Origin: JANXVY01 sp040080145
Lineage (GTDB): Bacteria > Pseudomonadota > Alphaproteobacteria > Rhizobiales > Hyphomicrobiaceae
DNA: 26,251 nucleotides
Direction: 5' to 3'
Assembly: GCA_040080145.1 (NCBI GenBank)
Contig: JBEBJA010000181.1
Span: forward strand, 1-26,251
Below are positions 13,354 through 20,932 of the stretch, in pieces. The notes under the pieces were generated by a model, which worked only from the letters and a program-made list of their open reading frames with translations, was not told the DNA's origin and ran no database searches. The stretch's first letter is position 1. Each line of letters starts with the position of its first letter. Made by a program: the position numbers and the translations under genes.

Positions 13354-15699
13354 ATGACGAACCTCATCGCGCTGCCGGTCGGAACTGTTCTCGTCGGAGA
13401 CTACCGCATCCAGCGCGTGCTGGGCGCGGGGGGCTTCGGCGTGACCTATCTGGCCGAGGAAAGCGCGTTGTCGCGTGTCGTCACCTTGAAGGAATACTTC
13501 CCCTCCGATTTTGCCGCCCGTAAGGACGGCCTCGAAGCGATGCCGCGCTCGTCCGACAGCACGGGCGATTTCCAATGGGGCCGCGATCGCTTCATCGACG
13601 AAGCCAAGACGCTGGCGAAACTTGATCACCCCAACATCGTTCGCGTCTATCGCTACTTCGAAGCCAATAACACCGCCTACATGGTGCTCCAGTTCGAAGA
13701 GGGTTTGAGCTTCAAATCCTGGCTCAAGGGTCTTGGCCGTGCACCGCGCCAAAAGGAGCTGGACGCCATCGTCGGCCCGCTGCTCGACGCGCTCGAATTC
13801 ATCCACAAGGCCGACTACCTGCATCGCGACATCGCCCCCGATAACATCATCATCCGCAAGGATAATGTCCCGGTCCTGATCGACTTTGGCTCCGCGCGCG
13901 GCGAAATCGCAGCGCATTCCAAGACCGTGAGCGCGCTCGTCAAGCCTGGCTATAGCCCTTATGAGCAATACGCCGAGACGAGCCGTCAGCAGGGCCCGTG
14001 GTCAGACCTCTACGCCCTTGCCGCCACGCTTTATCACGCCATTACCGGCAAGCGCCCGCCCGACAGCCCGTCGCGCATCATGAAGGACGAATACGTCCCG
14101 GCCAGAGAGTCTGCGCTGGGTGCCTACCGCGCCGGTTTTTTGAAGGCGATCGACAAGGCCCTCCTGATGAATGTCGAGGCCCGCCCGCAATCGGTGGCCG
14201 CCTGGCGCGGCGACGTGCTCGCCCCTGATCCCCCCAAGCAATCCTGGCTCTCGCGTGGACGCGGTGCCAAGCAGCCCGCCGATGCGATGGAATTGGCAGG
14301 AGCTGGCGCGCCGCCGGCACTTCCAGCCGCCGGAATGGTTCCCCCCCAACCGGATGCGCCCGGCGTTCAGGGCGGTCTGCTCGACTTCTTCGACGGCCTG
14401 CGTGGAAAGGCAGCCGGCCAGCCGGTCGCGCCTGCGGTCGTCGAAGAGCCGCCTGCGCCTGCCAAATCCAAGCCGGCTGCCAAAGTAAAGGCCGATGCCA
14501 AATCCAAGGCGGAGCCAAAGGCCCCCGAGGTCAAAGCAAAGCCCAAGGCAAAGGGCAAGACGCCCGAGCCTCCGGTCAAATCTCCCCCGGCCAACAAAGC
14601 CGCGGCCGTCAAGACCGTCGCCGACCGCGCAACACCGGCGCGGCCGCGCCCGGTTCACGGCGGCGCAAAGCCGCGCCGGATCGGCCTTATAACCAAACTT
14701 GCGTTGGCAGCAGCCGTCGCTGGCGGCGTCGTGCTGTTCCAAAACCAGATTCCCAGTGCGCCCGTGCCCACCAAAGCCGCCGTCGTGATGCCACAAGACA
14801 TTCCGGTCATGCTGCGCGAATTCAAAGCGCATGACACCGGCGTCCACGGCGTCGCCTTCACCCAGGATGGCCGCAACATCGTCTCCGTCTCGCGCGATGC
14901 GACCCTCAAAATATGGAATGCGGTGTCCGGCAGCCTGCAAAAGTCGGTGCCCCTCGATAACCGTCTTGTCACATCGCTGGCGGTTTCCGGTCGCCGCGCC
15001 GTCACCGGCCACAGCGACGGCACTGCTGTTCTGTTCGATCTCGACCGCGGCGAACGCATTGCGCCGTTCAAACGCAACGATGCCGACATCTGGGCCGTCA
15101 CCTTCCTTGGCAACCAGGATCGCTTCGCCACTGTAAGCCACGACTACATCACCACCGTTTGGGAAGCCAAGAACCCGTCGGCACCTCAGTTCACCCTGCA
15201 AGGCCACGAAAGCTCGGCCCAGGCCGTCGCCTACTCCGAACACGGCCCCTGGATTGCAACCGGCAGCGCCGACATGTCTGTTCGCCTCTACGACGTTGAC
15301 AGCCATGACCTTCAGCGCGTCTACAAGGGTGCGAAGGATTTCGTCACGGCGCTGGCTTTCTCCCCCGATGGCAAGTCGCTTGCGGTTGCGAGCTTGGACG
15401 GGTCGATTCGTGTCTATTCGACGAGTTCCACCCGCTTACAAAAGCAGATGACCGGCCACAAGAGCCGCATCAATTCTCTGGCTTACTCGCCCGACGGCAC
15501 TATCCTTGCGTCCGCCGCCGACGAAGGCATCGTTCGCCTGTGGGACGCTAGACGCGGCCGCACCATGCGCTCGCTGGGTGGCCATGCTGGCGGCGCAAAG
15601 TCCGTCAGCTTCGCCCCCGACGGCACCAAACTCGCCTCCAGCGGTTCCGACGGTATGATCCGCCTGTGGTCCGTTCCCCCGGTCAAGGCGCGGGAATGA
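13354..15699 (+). CDS. Membrane-anchored Ser/Thr kinase with C-terminal WD40 domain
   Basis: The protein is 781 residues from the ATG at 13354 (AAGGAG just upstream, with a short spacer of 3); an in-frame ATG at 13189 would add 55 residues ahead of the fold. The kinase domain (about 14-290) shows the glycine loop LGAGGFG (23-29), K46 in VTLKEY, the catalytic loop HRDIAPDN (D159, N164; Ala replaces the usual Lys), IDFG (D177) and GYSPYEQY. An Ala/Lys/Pro-rich linker (about 300-440) leads to one transmembrane helix (443-462). Residues about 490-781 hold seven WD40-type repeats with the pattern SPDG-x-LASxSxDGxIRLW, enough for a complete propeller, presumably periplasmic. It probably senses an envelope signal and phosphorylates cytoplasmic targets, with the FHA protein and PP2C as partners. 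This is inference. Confidence 0.93.
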   Translation: MTNLIALPVGTVLVGDYRIQRVLGAGGFGVTYLAEESALSRVVTLKEYFPSDFAARKDGLEAMPRSSDSTGDFQWGRDRFIDEAKTLAKLDHPNIVRVYRYFEANNTAYMVLQFEEGLSFKSWLKGLGRAPRQKELDAIVGPLLDALEFIHKADYLHRDIAPDNIIIRKDNVPVLIDFGSARGEIAAHSKTVSALVKPGYSPYEQYAETSRQQGPWSDLYALAATLYHAITGKRPPDSPSRIMKDEYVPARESALGAYRAGFLKAIDKALLMNVEARPQSVAAWRGDVLAPDPPKQSWLSRGRGAKQPADAMELAGAGAPPALPAAGMVPPQPDAPGVQGGLLDFFDGLRGKAAGQPVAPAVVEEPPAPAKSKPAAKVKADAKSKAEPKAPEVKAKPKAKGKTPEPPVKSPPANKAAAVKTVADRATPARPRPVHGGAKPRRIGLITKLALAAAVAGGVVLFQNQIPSAPVPTKAAVVMPQDIPVMLREFKAHDTGVHGVAFTQDGRNIVSVSRDATLKIWNAVSGSLQKSVPLDNRLVTSLAVSGRRAVTGHSDGTAVLFDLDRGERIAPFKRNDADIWAVTFLGNQDRFATVSHDYITTVWEAKNPSAPQFTLQGHESSAQAVAYSEHGPWIATGSADMSVRLYDVDSHDLQRVYKGAKDFVTALAFSPDGKSLAVASLDGSIRVYSTSSTRLQKQMTGHKSRINSLAYSPDGTILASAADEGIVRLWDARRGRTMRSLGGHAGGAKSVSFAPDGTKLASSGSDGMIRLWSVPPVKARE

Positions 15700-15701
15700 T
15701 C

Positions 15702-15725
15702 CCCCCATACAATTTGTAGGTGGGG
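15702..15725 (+). terminator. Possible stem-loop after the kinase
   Basis: A C-run and TACA (15702-15711) can pair with TGTA and TGGGG (15715-15725), with a small bulge and a 3-base loop, just after the kinase stop. No T-tract follows. It may separate the kinase from the downstream polyphosphate kinase transcript. Weak call. Confidence 0.3.
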
Positions 15726-15800
15726 TCAAGCTTCAAGCGTTGGGTCGCCTTGGTTGATCCAATCTACGAGTGCAACCATCAGACGGGCCGAGGCCACCGC

Positions 15801-16670
15801 ATGAAAAAACTCACGAGACAGTTCCGTGTTGATCCGGGCGATACGGTTGACCTGAAGCAGCGCCCAACCCTTCTCGACCCGGTTTACGCCAACAAGCGCG
15901 AGTATCAGCAACATTTGGCGTCTCACGTCGAACGCATGAGCAAGCTGCAATCCCTGCTCTATGCGTCTAACGCGCATGCGGTCCTGGTCCTGTTCCAGGG
16001 TATGGACGCTGCGGGAAAAGATAGCTGCATCAAACACGTGATGTCGGGCATCAACCCGCAAGGGTGTCAGGTTTACAGCTTCAGCCACCCGAGCCCCCAC
16101 GAGTTGAAGCACGACTTTCTCTGGCGCACGACCCGCGACCTTCCCGAACGCGGACGCATCGGCATCTTCAATCGGTCCCACTACGAAGACGTGTTGATCG
16201 TTCGGGTCCACCCGGAAATCTTAGCTGCACAGTCCCTGCCTGATGACGGCAAGGACGATAGGATCTGGGCGGAACGCTACCGCTCGATTACGGGCCTTGA
16301 ACGCCACCTCTACGGCAATGGCACCCGCATTGTGAAAATCTTCCTCCACATTTCCAAGGACGAACAGAAGAAGCGACTTCTCGACCGCATTGATACGCCT
16401 GAGAAAAACTGGAAAATCGCCCCGTCCGACATCGCCGAACGCAAACACTGGAAGGCCTATCGCAAGGCTTACGAGGAGGCGATGGCTGCAACCAGCACCC
16501 GCGACGTACCCTGGCACATCGTTCCCGCCGACGACAAAATGAGTGCCCGCCTGTTCGTCTCCCACATTATTCTTGAGACGCTGGAAGGCCTGAATATGCA
16601 ATTTCCCGAGACGACCCCCGAGCGCCGCGCCGAACTTCTCGCCATGCGCGAGCACCTCGCGGCCGATTAG
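15801..16670 (+). CDS. ppk2: PPK2-family polyphosphate kinase
   Basis: The protein is 289 residues from the ATG at 15801, with GAGG about 7-8 bases upstream. It has the PPK2 Walker A motif GMDAAGKD (67-74), the Walker B region GIFNRSHYEDVL (about 121-132), and the lid-region arginines in KKRLLDRID. PPK2 enzymes transfer phosphate from polyphosphate to nucleoside mono- or diphosphates (or the reverse) in the cytoplasm. The single-domain length of about 290 residues fits classes I and III; the class, and so the AMP/ADP preference, cannot be fixed by eye. It follows the kinase gene by about 100 bases in the same direction, but a possible hairpin lies between, so cotranscription is uncertain. Confidence 0.93.
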   Translation: MKKLTRQFRVDPGDTVDLKQRPTLLDPVYANKREYQQHLASHVERMSKLQSLLYASNAHAVLVLFQGMDAAGKDSCIKHVMSGINPQGCQVYSFSHPSPHELKHDFLWRTTRDLPERGRIGIFNRSHYEDVLIVRVHPEILAAQSLPDDGKDDRIWAERYRSITGLERHLYGNGTRIVKIFLHISKDEQKKRLLDRIDTPEKNWKIAPSDIAERKHWKAYRKAYEEAMAATSTRDVPWHIVPADDKMSARLFVSHIILETLEGLNMQFPETTPERRAELLAMREHLAAD

Positions 16671-16747
16671 CCATATCATCCCCTTGAGCGCGCGGCGTTT
16701 TGCTGCAAATGTGCGCGCCAAAGAGCCAGGAACCGGAGACCAAGCCG

Positions 16748-17746
16748 ATGAACGATATCCCCGACATCAAAACGCTCAAGGCAACCAAATCCTGGGGGCG
16801 CGGTAAGGTCTATGGGGACATCACCGAAACCATCGGCCACACACCGCTCGTCCGCCTCGCCCGGATTGCAGCCGCTGCCAATACAACTGCCGAAATCCTG
16901 CTCAAACTCGAATTCTTCAACCCGCTTTCATCGGTAAAGGATCGCATCGGCGTCTCCATGATCGACACGCTGGAAGCGCAAGGCCGCATAACGCCGGGCA
17001 AAAGTATTCTCGTCGAGCCGACATCGGGCAATACCGGCATCGCACTCGCGTTCGTCGCCGCCGCGCGCGGCTACCGCCTCATTCTGACCATGCCCGAGAC
17101 CATGTCGCTGGAGCGCCGCAAAATCCTCGCCCACCTCGGCGCTGAACTGATCCTTACCCCCGGCCCCGGCGGCATGGGTGCCGCGATTGCTAAAGCTGAA
17201 GAGCTGGCGGCGACAACTCCCGACGCCATCCTCGTCGGCCAGTTCGTCAACCCGGCCAACCCTCGCGTTCACGAGTTAACCACCGCCGAAGAAATCTGGG
17301 CCGATACCAACGGCAAAATCGACGCTCTCGTCGTTGGCGTCGGCACGGGCGGCACCATCACCGGCTGCGGCCGCATCCTCAAGCCGCGCAACCCGAACCT
17401 GAAAATCTTTGCGGTAGAACCCACCACCAGCCCGGTCCTTTCCGGCGGTGAAAAGGGTCCGCACAAAATCCAGGGCATCGGTGCCGGCTTCATTCCGGAC
17501 GTGCTGCAACGCGACCTCATCGACGAAGTCATTACCGTGCCGAGCGACATGGCATTCGAAGTATCGCGCATGCTGGCCAAAATGGAAGGCATCCCCGGCG
17601 GCATCTCGACGGGTGCCAACCTCGCCGCTGCTCTGACCGTCGCCGCTCGCCCCGACATGGCCGGCAAAACCATCGTCACCTTCGCCCCCTCGTCGGCTGA
17701 ACGCTATTTCTCCTCCGACCTCTTCATCGATCCGGCGAAGTCGTAA
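16748..17746 (+). CDS. cysK: Cysteine synthase (O-acetylserine sulfhydrylase)
   Basis: The protein is 332 residues from the ATG at 16748, with a GGAG about 10 bases upstream. It is a PLP fold-type II enzyme: the Schiff-base lysine is K64 in NPLSSVKDRIG, the substrate-binding loop is PTSGNTG (91-97), the phosphate-binding loop is VGTGGTITG, and the C-terminal SAERYFSSDLF is typical of CysK. It converts O-acetylserine and sulfide to cysteine and acetate in the cytoplasm. The N-terminal 22 residues ahead of YGDITETIGHTPLV are slightly longer than in E. coli CysK. It is followed by two hairpins and then a MoeB-like gene in the same direction, suggesting a sulfur-related pair. Confidence 0.95.
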   Translation: MNDIPDIKTLKATKSWGRGKVYGDITETIGHTPLVRLARIAAAANTTAEILLKLEFFNPLSSVKDRIGVSMIDTLEAQGRITPGKSILVEPTSGNTGIALAFVAAARGYRLILTMPETMSLERRKILAHLGAELILTPGPGGMGAAIAKAEELAATTPDAILVGQFVNPANPRVHELTTAEEIWADTNGKIDALVVGVGTGGTITGCGRILKPRNPNLKIFAVEPTTSPVLSGGEKGPHKIQGIGAGFIPDVLQRDLIDEVITVPSDMAFEVSRMLAKMEGIPGGISTGANLAAALTVAARPDMAGKTIVTFAPSSAERYFSSDLFIDPAKS

Positions 17747-17784
17747 GCGAGCATCATTTTCGTTAGTCCCAGAACGGAAGGGGG

Positions 17785-17829
17785 GTTGGGGGAACTCGTT
17801 CCCCCAACTAGGTGTGGGCGATAGCCCAC
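17785..17829 (+). terminator. Two tandem stem-loops between cysK and the MoeB-like gene
   Basis: GTTGGGGGAA (17785-17794) and TTCCCCCAAC (17799-17808) form a perfect 10-base stem with a CTCG loop. It is followed at once by GTGGGC/GCCCAC (17814-17819 and 17824-17829) around GATA. They lie 39 bases after the cysK stop and end 24 bases before the next start. They could attenuate or stabilise the transcript, or be a local repeat; no T-tract follows. Confidence 0.5.
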
Positions 17830-17852
17830 GCGCGCAGCGCAAGGATCTATCT

Positions 17853-18662
17853 GTGACCCACCTGACCTCTGAAGAAATCCAGCGCTATAAGCGTCACCTC
17901 GTCCTGAAAGAAGTGGGTGGCGCGGGCCAGCAACGCTTGAAGGCCGCGCGTGTCTTAGTGATCGGGGCAGGCGGTCTGGGCTCTCCCATTCTGCTGTACC
18001 TGGCAGCTGCGGGCGTTGGCACCATTGCCGTCATGGACGATGATACGGTCTCGCTCAGCAACCTGCAGCGCCAAATCGTACACGACACGGCCAGCGTCGG
18101 CACCGGCAAGGTTGACAGCGCCAAGGCGACGCTGGCCCGCATCAATCCGCACGTCACACTCGAAGCAATTCCCACGCGCATTACCGCCGCGAATGCGCTC
18201 GACACAATCGCCAAGTACGACATCGTTGCCGACGGCTCCGACAATTTCGCCACCCGCTATCTGGTGTCCGATGCGTGCTGCCTTGCCAAGCGCACACTCG
18301 TTTTTGCAGCCGTCGGCCCATTCGACGGCCACATCACCACCTTGAAACCGCACCTGACCAACGCCGGTGGTCTGAAGTACCCGACTTACCGCTGCATCTT
18401 CCCGGAAGCGCCGCCACCGGGAACCGTCGCCAATTGCTCGGAAGTCGGCGTTCTGGGAGCGACCGTCGGCGTGCTCGGCGCGCTGGCCGCCGTCGAGATC
18501 ATCAAAGAAATCCTCGAAATCGGCGAAAGCCTTGCCGGCCGTCTGCTTATCTACGATGGCCTGGGCGGCCGCTTCGAGACCGTCAACATCGGCTGGGACG
18601 CCGACAACCTGCTGACGGGTACCAATCCCACAATCCGCGACCTGTCCATCCACACCCGTTGA
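17853..18662 (+). CDS. moeB: MoeB/ThiF-family sulfur-carrier adenylyltransferase
   Basis: The protein is 269 residues from a GTG at 17853, with AAGGA 7 bases upstream. It has the ATP-binding VIGAGGLGSPILLYLAAAGVG segment (37-56), the DDDTVSLSNLQRQ segment (62-74) and D130 in the ADGSDNF motif, all typical of E1-like enzymes that adenylate the C-terminus of MoaD, ThiS or a related carrier. C195 in the ANCSEVGVLG segment is a conserved family cysteine. The zinc-binding pairs of E. coli MoeB are largely missing: only C181 remains of the first, and the C-terminal pair is absent. It follows cysK, and its stop lies 6 bases from the convergent murI stop. Its carrier-protein partner is not in the window. 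Confidence 0.9.
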   Translation: MTHLTSEEIQRYKRHLVLKEVGGAGQQRLKAARVLVIGAGGLGSPILLYLAAAGVGTIAVMDDDTVSLSNLQRQIVHDTASVGTGKVDSAKATLARINPHVTLEAIPTRITAANALDTIAKYDIVADGSDNFATRYLVSDACCLAKRTLVFAAVGPFDGHITTLKPHLTNAGGLKYPTYRCIFPEAPPPGTVANCSEVGVLGATVGVLGALAAVEIIKEILEIGESLAGRLLIYDGLGGRFETVNIGWDADNLLTGTNPTIRDLSIHTR

Positions 18663-18668
18663 CCCAAC

Positions 18669-19517
18669 TCAGGCCCGCTCAAATCCTGGAGCATCCGGCC
18701 AGAAAATCCGTGCTCGCGGACTGACGTCTGCCGGGTCGCCCGAGGTCAGCAACGTAATCGTCCGCACCGGTGCGCAATTCGCGACGTAGTGCGGGCGCCG
18801 TGCGAGGTAATCCTCGAAACTGTCGGCGACAACGACTGGTTGCGATAGCATCCGCGTGAACGGCGGCAGATGACGGCGAAACAAGTGCTCGACCAGGGGG
18901 AAGTGCGTACAACCCAGAATGGCCCGGTGTGGCGGCGACCCGCCGGTTTGGGCCATCAGGCCTGCGACTCCGGCGGCCACCAGAGCATCGAGGTCCGCTT
19001 CGGGCGCACCCGATTCAATTGCCCCGGCAAGCTCGGCGCAGACCTGCTGCACCACTTCGACCTTGGGGCACCGCTTGCGGATTTCCTCGGGGTAAACGCC
19101 CGACGCAACCGTGCGCGTCGTTCCGAAAACGGCGACGACGTCGGTATTGTATTTCTGCGGGTATTGCGGAGCCGTTACGGCCCACGGCGTCTGCGTGGCG
19201 GCTTCGACGGTTGGCGCAACAATGCCGAGAATGTTATGCGTGCCCCTCCAGGGCGAAACGGGCAGCCACGTTTGCTGAAGACTGCGCGCGGCAACGGCAG
19301 TGGCCGTATTGCACCCCAACAGGACGAGCCGACAGCCACGATCGAACAGTGCCTCCGACGCCTCCCGCGTGAGCGCCACGACCTCATCGGAAGGCCGGTT
19401 GCCGTACGGCACGTTGGCATGATCGCCGAAATACGTAAAAGAGAGTCCAGGAAATCGTTCCGCAAGAACGCGCAAGACGGTGAGGCCACCAAGGCCCGAG
19501 TCGAAAACACCAATCAT
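18669..19517 (-). CDS. murI: Glutamate racemase
   Basis: The 282-residue protein shows the racemase signature. The N-terminus has FDSGLGGLTVL with D6 and S7, the first catalytic cysteine is C69 in LLGCNTATA, and the second is C203 in LGCTHFPL. It makes D-glutamate for peptidoglycan in the cytoplasm. There is a short insertion around TPWAVTAPQYPQKYNT (about 110-125) between the two halves. It is read leftward, 41 bases after the small His/Cys-rich gene, and is convergent with the MoeB-like gene. The start ATG at 19517 begins directly with the conserved first strand. Confidence 0.95.
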   Translation of the reverse strand: MIGVFDSGLGGLTVLRVLAERFPGLSFTYFGDHANVPYGNRPSDEVVALTREASEALFDRGCRLVLLGCNTATAVAARSLQQTWLPVSPWRGTHNILGIVAPTVEAATQTPWAVTAPQYPQKYNTDVVAVFGTTRTVASGVYPEEIRKRCPKVEVVQQVCAELAGAIESGAPEADLDALVAAGVAGLMAQTGGSPPHRAILGCTHFPLVEHLFRRHLPPFTRMLSQPVVVADSFEDYLARRPHYVANCAPVRTITLLTSGDPADVSPRARIFWPDAPGFERA

Positions 19518-19558
19518 GCGCGCTCTGATTTTCTAGCTAACCGAATTGGCAGCAGCGA

Positions 19559-19828
19559 TTAGTTGCAAACCGTCTTGCACTCTTTGAACGGGCCGATGTA
19601 ATGGCACTTCTTTTCGCAAACGGGCTCGCGGTGGCGGCGATGTTCGCGGTGCTCGCGGTACTGGCGGTATGGCCGCTCAACGGCGATCCGTTCGCAGCTC
19701 CGCGAATGCCGATGCCAGCCAAATTTGCCTTCCTCGACATCGCGATGGCAGCCGTGAGCCAAAGCCGACCCAGCCATCAACGGCAAAGCGGCAAGACCCA
19801 GAGCAAGAGCGGCAAGAATTTTCTTCAT
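19559..19828 (-). CDS. Small secreted His/Cys-rich protein
   Basis: The protein is 89 residues from the ATG at 19828, with GAGG about 6 bases upstream; longer in-frame extensions are unlikely because this start opens with a classical signal peptide (MKKILAALALGLAALPLMAG, cleavage likely after ALA at residue 24). The mature part of about 65 residues has eight His and six Cys (27, 45, 71, 75, 84, 88), an Arg/His/Glu stretch (REHREHRRHRE) and a GCHRDVEEGKFGWHRH segment. The content suggests metal binding or disulfides in the periplasm, but no function is known to me. A short dyad (CACGAT/ATCGTG, 19869-19888) lies upstream and could be an operator. It stands alone between fabI and murI. Confidence 0.75.
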   Translation of the reverse strand: MKKILAALALGLAALPLMAGSALAHGCHRDVEEGKFGWHRHSRSCERIAVERPYRQYREHREHRRHREPVCEKKCHYIGPFKECKTVCN

Positions 19829-19960
19829 GGTTTCCCTCGAAGTTAGATTAACGCACGCGATGTCGTTACACGATGACGGATGATCGTGCAGCTTAAAAAC
19901 GCAGCGGGTGCGAATAACTCTTGCCGGTCTGGCACGCAATACCAGCCGGTAACCTGCTGG

Positions 19961-20827
19961 CTACTGGGCCGCTTCTGACGGCGTGCGCGATGGCTTGGCT
20001 TCGGTATCGAGCGCCTTGAGGCTTTCGAGCGTGGGCATCGCGACCGTTGAATATCCGCAATCGACGAAATGGACGTCGCCGGTCACAGCGCCCGACAGCG
20101 GCGACAGCAGATACAACGCTGATCCACCCACCTCGTCGAGCGTCGGGGTCTTGCGCAGCGGGGAATGATCTTTCTGATAGTTGAAGATTAACCGGGCGTC
20201 GGATACCCCCGCGCCTGCCAGTGTCCGCATCGGGCCAGCCGACAGTGCGTTAACCCGAATGCCTTGTGGCCCCAGATCGGCGGCGAGATAGCGGACCGAT
20301 GCTTCTAGCGCTGCCTTGGCGACTCCCATCACGTTATAGGACGGGACCCAGCGGGTCGCGCCGCCATACGTCAGCGTCAGCAGCGTGCCGCCATTCGGCA
20401 TCAAGTCTGCGGCGCGCTTTGCAATTTCGGTGAACGAGAAGCACGAGATGACCATCGTGTTGGTGAAGTTCTCGCGGCTCGTGTCGGCGTAGCGGCCGGC
20501 CAACTCGCGGCGATCTGAGAATGCAAGCGCATGAACGACGAAGTCGAGCCCGCCCCACTTCTGCTTGATCTCGTCGAAGACGGCGTCGACACTCGTCAGA
20601 TCGCTCACGTCGCATGGCGCAATGATTTCAGCGCCAACGGACTGCGCCAGCGGAATCGCGCGGCGGCCGAATGCGTCACCTTGATACGTGAAGGCCAATT
20701 TGGCACCCTGTCCGGCCAGAACGCGCGCAATGCCCCAGGCGATCGAGCGGTCGTTGGCAACCCCCATGATGAGGCCGCGCTTGCCAGCCATCAGTGGACC
20801 GGGGACTGCGATATCGAGATCGGACAT
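19961..20827 (-). CDS. fabI: Enoyl-ACP reductase (NADH), FabI
   Basis: The 288-residue protein is a FabI-type SDR. It has the GVANDRSIAWG cofactor segment (22-32), and the catalytic pair Y164 and K171 in SYNVMGVAK with a second Tyr at Y154, matching E. coli Y156, K163 and Y146. It performs the last reduction of the fatty acid elongation cycle in the cytoplasm. It is the third gene of the leftward fabA-fabB-fabI set, after a 105-base gap that holds a small CGCCG/CGGCG hairpin. The C-terminal tail past TVAMPTLES is a variable extension. Confidence 0.96.
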   Translation of the reverse strand: MSDLDIAVPGPLMAGKRGLIMGVANDRSIAWGIARVLAGQGAKLAFTYQGDAFGRRAIPLAQSVGAEIIAPCDVSDLTSVDAVFDEIKQKWGGLDFVVHALAFSDRRELAGRYADTSRENFTNTMVISCFSFTEIAKRAADLMPNGGTLLTLTYGGATRWVPSYNVMGVAKAALEASVRYLAADLGPQGIRVNALSAGPMRTLAGAGVSDARLIFNYQKDHSPLRKTPTLDEVGGSALYLLSPLSGAVTGDVHFVDCGYSTVAMPTLESLKALDTEAKPSRTPSEAAQ

Positions 20828-20932
20828 GTAACGCCTCTACGTTGCGCCGGAAACGGCGTCAGGAACAAGAACTGTGCCGTGCTCAGCAAAAGCTATGCCG
20901 GAAACTGTCTGCTGCGACCGCTACTCAGGCCG

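Noticed and set aside
14002..15306. A 434-codon leftward open frame opposite the kinase gene.
   Set aside because: Its Gly/Arg/Val-rich product is the typical antisense shadow of a GC-rich gene; the + strand encodes unmistakable kinase and WD40 motifs.
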